Assembly: GCA_030592355.1 (NCBI GenBank) | Contig: JAUVJE010000058.1 | Span: 1 to 12,315, forward strand | Reading direction: 5' to 3' | Source: Clostridia bacterium | GTDB lineage: Bacteria; Bacillota; Clostridia; DUPQ01 | Length of the DNA stretch: 12,315 bases | In this document: positions 8,423 to 12,315 of the stretch, one piece after another | Layout of the letters: every line of letters begins with the position of its first letter | Position numbering within the stretch: the first letter of the stretch is position 1 | Notes under the pieces: generated by a model | Told to the model about the DNA's origin: nothing | Database searches by the model: none | The model's input: the letters and a program-made list of their open reading frames with translations, nothing else | Made by a program: the position numbers and the translations under genes

Positions 8423-8442
8423 CTGCGATTTATACATCGCAG
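8423..8442 (-). promoter_or_regulatory. Hairpin across the stop codon upstream of argD
   Basis: On the minus strand CTGCGAT pairs with ATCGCAG around a GTATAA loop that contains the TAA stop of the preceding gene. No T-run follows, so it does not look like a terminator. It could affect mRNA stability or re-initiation at argD, about 27 bases on. It is the only sizeable gap inside the block. Confidence 0.35.
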
Positions 8443-10295
8443 GTTCTTTCTATCTTAAATTTCATTTTTATTCTGTCTGATTTTTTTATAGCTGTAAATT
8501 TTTGGTATTTACCATTTCGGTTTCCAAGAATATCCGTTGATTTCAAAAAGTTACCATCGGTTTCAATGATATAATGCCATCCCATTGAGGATACTGTAAT
8601 TTGGTTATCCAAACACTCTGTTTTTGAATTATCCCTTCCGTTTGTTATAAATGCAGGTGTCATGAAATAAATATTGTTTTCATCCGGGTTTATGAGTATG
8701 GCCTCAACCGATATTCCGCTTTCTTCAAGTGTGTAAATTTCCTTTATACCGTCTATTCCTTTTAGAGCCTCCCCAGAATAATTTATGCAGAAGACGGTTT
8801 TATCTTTTGAAATCTCAACAATTTCCAAGGTATGGATAAGACCATTGTTAAAAGAATCCTTAAAAGACTCAAAATCCCCTTCACTTTGAAAAGTGTTTTT
8901 TATATATTTAAAGCTATGACTGTTTTTATTGCTTGCTGATAAAAGAAATTCGGGAATCCCGTTTTTATTCCAGCCCGGAGACAGGCTCATCCCGTCGGCG
9001 GCACAACCGGGTGTGCTATATCTGTGATGGCGAAGTTCGCCCGCAGAACCTGATAGTGCTAATTCTGTAGGAGCACCGGTTTTATGGATTCTTCCAAGCC
9101 CCGTTGCGTCATAGAAAAAATCTCCCGCAGTATCAATTTCAATTGAGTAAGAACCGCAGTTTGCAAAGATTTTATGGAAATGTTCTGTGGTTTCGAAAAC
9201 ATATCCGCCTAACTCGGAGGGACAGGGGAATTCCTCTATGGAATCGTCGGAAAAAGGCAGGCCGATGAAGAGAAAAACACCCATGGTCATCATATATTTG
9301 TCGTAATATCCGTATCCCTCGACGCCATACTTGCTTTCTGTAGGATAAAAATTCTTTGTGTGCCTCGCACCATCTTCCGCATTAAGCCATCTTTCAATAG
9401 ATTTTATTGCCAAATGAGCGGCCCTTTTATACATTCCCGCAATTTTCAGATTGCCGTCTTTTTTCCACCGCGCCGCTTCATATTCAAAATTAGATGTCAG
9501 CAGGGATTCGTTGAACAGATATTGATTGCTTCTTCCGCCAAACGGAAGTTCGGCAGCGGCCGACTGGTAAAATAAAGATGCCAAGGCTCCCTTTTTCAAA
9601 TTATCATCCAGCTTTTTATAGAATTTACCGCGATAACCGTAACCCGGAATCAGCTGAGCCTGCACGCGGGTGGTCAGATCGTATAAAATTGGATTATAGG
9701 GATCCATATACATGCCGTTTGCATCAAAAAACTTAAACTGATGTTCCCAGTATTTTTCAAAAAATTCAGATGTATCTGCGTAGCCTTCTGATTCCAAAAG
9801 CCACGAACCTGCCATAGCATAAATATTCCAATTGCGTATGTGATCCCATTCATGGAAGGGATGCATGCTTGTAAAACTTTTTTGGGGATTTACTTTCCCA
9901 AGCAGCGCAAGCCATTCTGATTGCTTGTCTTCGCCTATATACGGTTTCATGGCCTTAAATCCCAGCATAGTTTCTTTTAATGCAAAATCCAGAGTATTGG
10001 GAGGCGTCCTGCGGTAAAAATCATTGCACAGTGCATCCATCATGGAAAACCAGAGTTTCTCGTATTCGGGAATCCGTCCGTTGGAAAGCAATGCGGCGAT
10101 ACCGCCTGCTATGCGGGAATAAGCATGAATATCATCCACCATGCCGCCGGGTTCCGGAAGACGGTCCTCAATAGTTTTTTTATCATATGCTTTCACACAC
10201 AATTCGATTACATCAAGGTAATCGTTTTTTGTGATTCCTGAAGAAGTGAAACCGTCGGGCATTTCAGCATTTTCGATATAATTGTAAAAATCCAT
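8430..10295 (-). CDS. Uncharacterised probable carbohydrate-active enzyme: helical N-domain plus beta-rich C-domain
   Basis: This 621-residue protein has no signal peptide (it starts MDFYNYIENAEMPDG), so it is probably cytoplasmic. Residues 1 to about 350 are helix-rich and full of aromatic and acidic clusters, as in (alpha/alpha)6-barrel lyases and glycosidases: FHEWDHIRNWNIYAMAGSWL (147-166), YGYRGKFY (219-226), PFGGRSNQYLFNES (251-264) and EGYGYYDKYMM (326-336). From about 365 the sequence becomes beta-rich, like the C-terminal sandwich of heparinase/alginate-lyase-type proteins. I therefore infer action on an oligosaccharide, possibly a uronic-acid-containing one; the substrate and the choice between hydrolase and lyase are open. 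The ATG at 10295 has a GAGG site and follows the dehydrogenase stop by 10 bases, which pairs the two genes. Nothing ties it to arginine synthesis. The fold assignment comes from pattern reading only. Confidence 0.6.
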   Translation of the reverse strand: MDFYNYIENAEMPDGFTSSGITKNDYLDVIELCVKAYDKKTIEDRLPEPGGMVDDIHAYSRIAGGIAALLSNGRIPEYEKLWFSMMDALCNDFYRRTPPNTLDFALKETMLGFKAMKPYIGEDKQSEWLALLGKVNPQKSFTSMHPFHEWDHIRNWNIYAMAGSWLLESEGYADTSEFFEKYWEHQFKFFDANGMYMDPYNPILYDLTTRVQAQLIPGYGYRGKFYKKLDDNLKKGALASLFYQSAAAELPFGGRSNQYLFNESLLTSNFEYEAARWKKDGNLKIAGMYKRAAHLAIKSIERWLNAEDGARHTKNFYPTESKYGVEGYGYYDKYMMTMGVFLFIGLPFSDDSIEEFPCPSELGGYVFETTEHFHKIFANCGSYSIEIDTAGDFFYDATGLGRIHKTGAPTELALSGSAGELRHHRYSTPGCAADGMSLSPGWNKNGIPEFLLSASNKNSHSFKYIKNTFQSEGDFESFKDSFNNGLIHTLEIVEISKDKTVFCINYSGEALKGIDGIKEIYTLEESGISVEAILINPDENNIYFMTPAFITNGRDNSKTECLDNQITVSSMGWHYIIETDGNFLKSTDILGNRNGKYQKFTAIKKSDRIKMKFKIERTCDV

Positions 10296-10305
10296 TGTAT
10301 TTTCC

Positions 10306-11310
10306 TCAACGTGTCATCATATTTGCTTTTTCAGCGGAAATCTCATATTCCAAAGGCTGTCCGTCTATAAAGTTCTTCATGTCGTTTATTATAGCTTTAG
10401 CATAACCTGAAACAACACTTGAACCTGCCATGTGCGGCATGCAGATTACATTAGGCATATGTCTTAGTTCACTGCCGGGGTCAAGAGGCTCATTTTTATA
10501 AACATCCAACGCCCCATAGATTCTTCCCGTTTTTAAAACTTCTGTTAAGTAGGCTTCGTCAACAATGCTTCCCCGCGCCGTATTTACCAGCAGAGCTTCG
10601 TTTTTTATCATATCGATTCGGGCTCTGTCAATTAGATGGTCGGTCTTAGGATTACGGGAAGCGTGGATCGAAATGATATCCGCGGTTTTTATTGCCCCTT
10701 CAAGGTTAGCGGTGAAGTTAACTGAAGGATATAAATCCCTGGTGTCCTTCTTTATATAGGGATCATACACATTCAGCATTACGTTGAAAGGAGAAAGCAG
10801 TTCATAGAGAAATTTCGCTATGTCTCCGAATCCTATTAAAAGCACATTGGCATTATAAAGGGTTTTCATGTCACCGTAATCAGATATTTTTTTCTTCCAG
10901 CCGCCGTTTTTGGTAATGGCAGTGTATTTGGCAAGTTTTAAGCGTGAAGCCAGAATATATGCGAGAGTTCCCTCAGCCACGGATCTTGCCATGATTTTAT
11001 TTACACTGGACACTTTTATTCCATTTTCATATACTTCGGGGCATATTATATTGAAAACACTCCCGGCGCAATGTCCTATAAACTTAAGACTGCCGGCATT
11101 TTTTAATACATTTGGAGTGATTTGCGGAGACTGCCAGTGGGTGATGCACATATCCATGTCTTTTATTTCATCAGTAAGTTCTTCCTCTGTCCACGGGCGG
11201 TCCAGCATGTTTTGTTTTACATATCCTAGTTTTTCCAGTTGCTCAATAATATTCTTTGGAAAATATTTTTCTTTCAGCAACCCTTCGTGGACGCTTAGCA
11301 GGATATTCAT
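10306..11310 (-). CDS. D-2-hydroxyacid dehydrogenase-family oxidoreductase
   Basis: The likely reaction is NAD(P)-dependent interconversion of a 2-hydroxyacid and a 2-ketoacid, in the cytoplasm. With the ATG at 11310 the protein is 334 residues. The frame also extends 5 codons upstream to a TTG at 11325, but the ATG has GGGAGG 7 bases ahead and forms an ATGA overlap with the argB stop, so I prefer it. The layout is that of the family: a substrate domain at both ends and a central Rossmann domain. Visible are GFGDIA (160-165), YDPY after beta2 (182-185), the catalytic Arg in NTARGSIVDE (Arg246), the Glu in KNEP (Glu274) and the His in MPHMAG (His293). The third glycine of the dinucleotide loop is Ala. 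Phosphoglycerate dehydrogenase (SerA) is a relative, but no ACT domain is present. Its partner is probably the next gene, suggesting sugar-acid metabolism. Confidence 0.85.
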   Translation of the reverse strand: MNILLSVHEGLLKEKYFPKNIIEQLEKLGYVKQNMLDRPWTEEELTDEIKDMDMCITHWQSPQITPNVLKNAGSLKFIGHCAGSVFNIICPEVYENGIKVSSVNKIMARSVAEGTLAYILASRLKLAKYTAITKNGGWKKKISDYGDMKTLYNANVLLIGFGDIAKFLYELLSPFNVMLNVYDPYIKKDTRDLYPSVNFTANLEGAIKTADIISIHASRNPKTDHLIDRARIDMIKNEALLVNTARGSIVDEAYLTEVLKTGRIYGALDVYKNEPLDPGSELRHMPNVICMPHMAGSSVVSGYAKAIINDMKNFIDGQPLEYEISAEKANMMTR

Positions 11311-12224
11311 TCGCCGTCCTCCCAAACCGTTTCATCATTAAAATACTTATCTTTTGCCTGTGAAATCATAGTGCCGATTCCTTTATTTGTGAATATTTCA
11401 AGAAGTATGCAATGGGAGATGCGGCCGTCGATTATATGGGTTCGGCCTACGCCGTTTTCAACTGCATGGACGCAACCAAGCACCTTTGGAATCATTCCGC
11501 CTTCAATAACACCTTCGTTTATCAATGAATGTACCTCGGCCGTAGACAAAGCATGTAGTATGTCGCCGTCGTCTTTCGAGGTTTTAACACCTTCAACGTC
11601 TGTGAGGAGAATCAGTTTTTCTGCTTTCATGGCACTGGCTATTTCGCCGGCAACCGTATCTGCATTTATATTGTAAGCCATGCCGTCGGGTCCCGTTCCG
11701 ATAGGCGCGATGACCGGAATATATTCATATGAGGACAAGCGTGATAGCGCAGCGGAGTCTATTTCGGTAATTTTACCTACGAAACCGATATCAATTTTTT
11801 GACCGTCAACTTCTGCATAGTGTTTTTGACATTTAATAATTCCCGCATCAATACCGGAAATTCCAATTGCTTTGCCGCCCTTTTTACCAATGCGCGAAAC
11901 GATATCCTTGTTGGTTTTACCCACAAGAATCATCTGTACTATTTCCATGGTTGCTTTATCAGTAACCCTTAGGCCGTTTACAAATTTGGACTCTATTCCT
12001 GCGTTTTTCAAAGCTTCTGAAATAACAGGGCCGCCGCCGTGGACGATTATAGGATTCATTCCGATATACTTCAGGAGTGTAATATCCTCCATGACCGAGT
12101 CTTTCAAAGTTTCGCTGACCATAGCATTGCCGCCGTATTTAATAATAACGGTCTTGCCATAAAGCCGTTGGATATACGGCAGCGCTTCTAATAAAATTTC
12201 TTCTTTTTTAATTAATTATTCCAT
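11307..12224 (-). CDS. argB: N-acetylglutamate kinase with an in-frame TAA at codon 3
   Basis: ArgB phosphorylates N-acetylglutamate with ATP, the second step of ornithine synthesis, and is often the arginine feedback target. Family motifs are clear: KYGGN (codons 29-33 from the ATG at 12224), VHGGGP (about 61-66), NGLRVTD, YNINADTVAGEIA and LLTDVEGVK. The natural start is the ATG at 12224, with a GAGG site 8 bases ahead. However, the reading is ATG-GAA-TAA and then, in the same frame, LIKKEEILLEALPYIQR and the rest of a normal N-terminus. The next in-frame ATG (12122, codon 35) would drop the KYGGN nucleotide-binding loop and so is unlikely to give active enzyme. Explanations are a nonsense mutation, a base error in the assembly, or initiation at a rare codon such as the ATT at 12212. 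From codon 4 onward it looks intact and under selection. It overlaps the dehydrogenase by 4 nt. Confidence 0.9.
11318..11323 (-). promoter_or_regulatory. Ribosome binding site fixing the dehydrogenase start
   Basis: Minus-strand GGGAGG lies 7 bases before the ATG at 11310, inside the argB 3' end. The alternative TTG at 11325 begins upstream of this site and would not be served by it. Confidence 0.75.
12216..12218 (-). other. argB: Premature TAA codon in argB
   Basis: The + strand reads TTA here, giving TAA in the frame that runs from ATG 12224 through the conserved ArgB N-terminus. A single substitution would restore a sense codon. TAA and TGA end other genes in the window, so recoding of the genetic code is not indicated. 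Confidence 0.85.
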
Positions 12225-12315
12225 TGGATTTCCTCACTTGTTCATCAACACTTCAGGGATAATTGTTAAAATTTCTATCAACACCCTCCTGGTAATGCCC
12301 GGAGTTTATGTCATA
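12225..12315 (-). promoter_or_regulatory. argB leader with two ribosome-binding-like sites; no argJ or argC end visible
   Basis: Next to argB is GTGAGGAAATCCA before the ATG. Further upstream a perfect AGGAGG (12290-12285) leads a short frame GTG-TTG-ATA... of 16 codons ending in TGA at 12236-12234, whose stop overlaps the argB ribosome binding site. The octamer GTGTTGAT occurs twice, 33 bases apart (12284-12277 and 12251-12244). A second frame is open from the window edge to TGA 12255-12253 and ends NFNNYP; it does not resemble the ArgJ or ArgC C-terminus. No convincing promoter or ArgR operator was seen. Confidence 0.35.

Noticed and set aside
10306..11325. Dehydrogenase starting at the TTG at 11325
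   Set aside because: The ATG at 11310 has a well-placed GGGAGG and a standard ATGA overlap with argB.
11307..12122. argB starting at the ATG at 12122
   Set aside because: It would lose the conserved KYGGN nucleotide-binding segment, which is encoded in the same frame just upstream.
10910..12162. Plus-strand frames of 96-143 codons opposite the dehydrogenase and argB
   Set aside because: They are antisense to well-supported genes and show low-complexity Ser/Pro/Phe-rich composition typical of shadow frames.
12241..12315. C-terminus of argJ or argC upstream of argB
   Set aside because: The frame open to the edge ends NFNNYP and does not match the usual ends of either protein.
12225..12315. 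ArgR operator (ARG box)
   Set aside because: AT-rich stretches are present, but none shows the paired palindrome expected of an ARG box.

Overview
The window looks like chromosomal DNA from a low-to-moderate GC, anaerobic, Clostridia-like member of the Firmicutes. This is inferred from the gene order argB..argD-carA-carB-argF (the order of the Bacillus subtilis arg operon), strong GGAGG-type ribosome binding sites, the many AT-rich codons, and a bacterial serpin of the type found in cellulolytic clostridia. The species cannot be named from the sequence. No tRNA, rRNA, CRISPR array or intact insertion sequence was seen.

Layout. On the + strand, positions 1-1161 hold the 3' part of a serpin gene (a protease inhibitor), cut by the left edge. 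Positions 1162-1490 form a convergent intergenic region rich in hairpins, including a 13-bp perfect stem at 1424-1452. From 1491 to the right end everything is on the minus strand and forms one tightly packed, apparently co-transcribed block. In transcription order it is: argB (N-acetylglutamate kinase), a D-2-hydroxyacid dehydrogenase-like gene, a 621-residue uncharacterised probable carbohydrate-active enzyme, argD (acetylornithine aminotransferase), carA and carB (carbamoyl-phosphate synthase), argF (ornithine carbamoyltransferase) and a GNAT acetyltransferase. Several junctions overlap: ATGA at argB/dehydrogenase, argD/carA and carB/argF, and 8 nt at carA/carB. The argF/GNAT gap is one base.

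Function. ArgB and ArgD carry N-acetylglutamate towards ornithine. CarAB makes carbamoyl phosphate from glutamine, bicarbonate and ATP, and ArgF joins it to ornithine to give citrulline. argC and argJ, which complete the ornithine branch and precede argB in the classical order, are not in the window. ArgG and ArgH are also absent.

The two most unusual points are these. (1) argB has a good ribosome binding site and an ATG at 12224, but its third codon is TAA; the conserved N-terminus, including the K-Y-G-G-N nucleotide-binding motif, continues in the same frame right after it. (2) A dehydrogenase plus probable sugar-processing enzyme pair, with no known arginine role, sits between argB and argD and is translationally coupled to argB.
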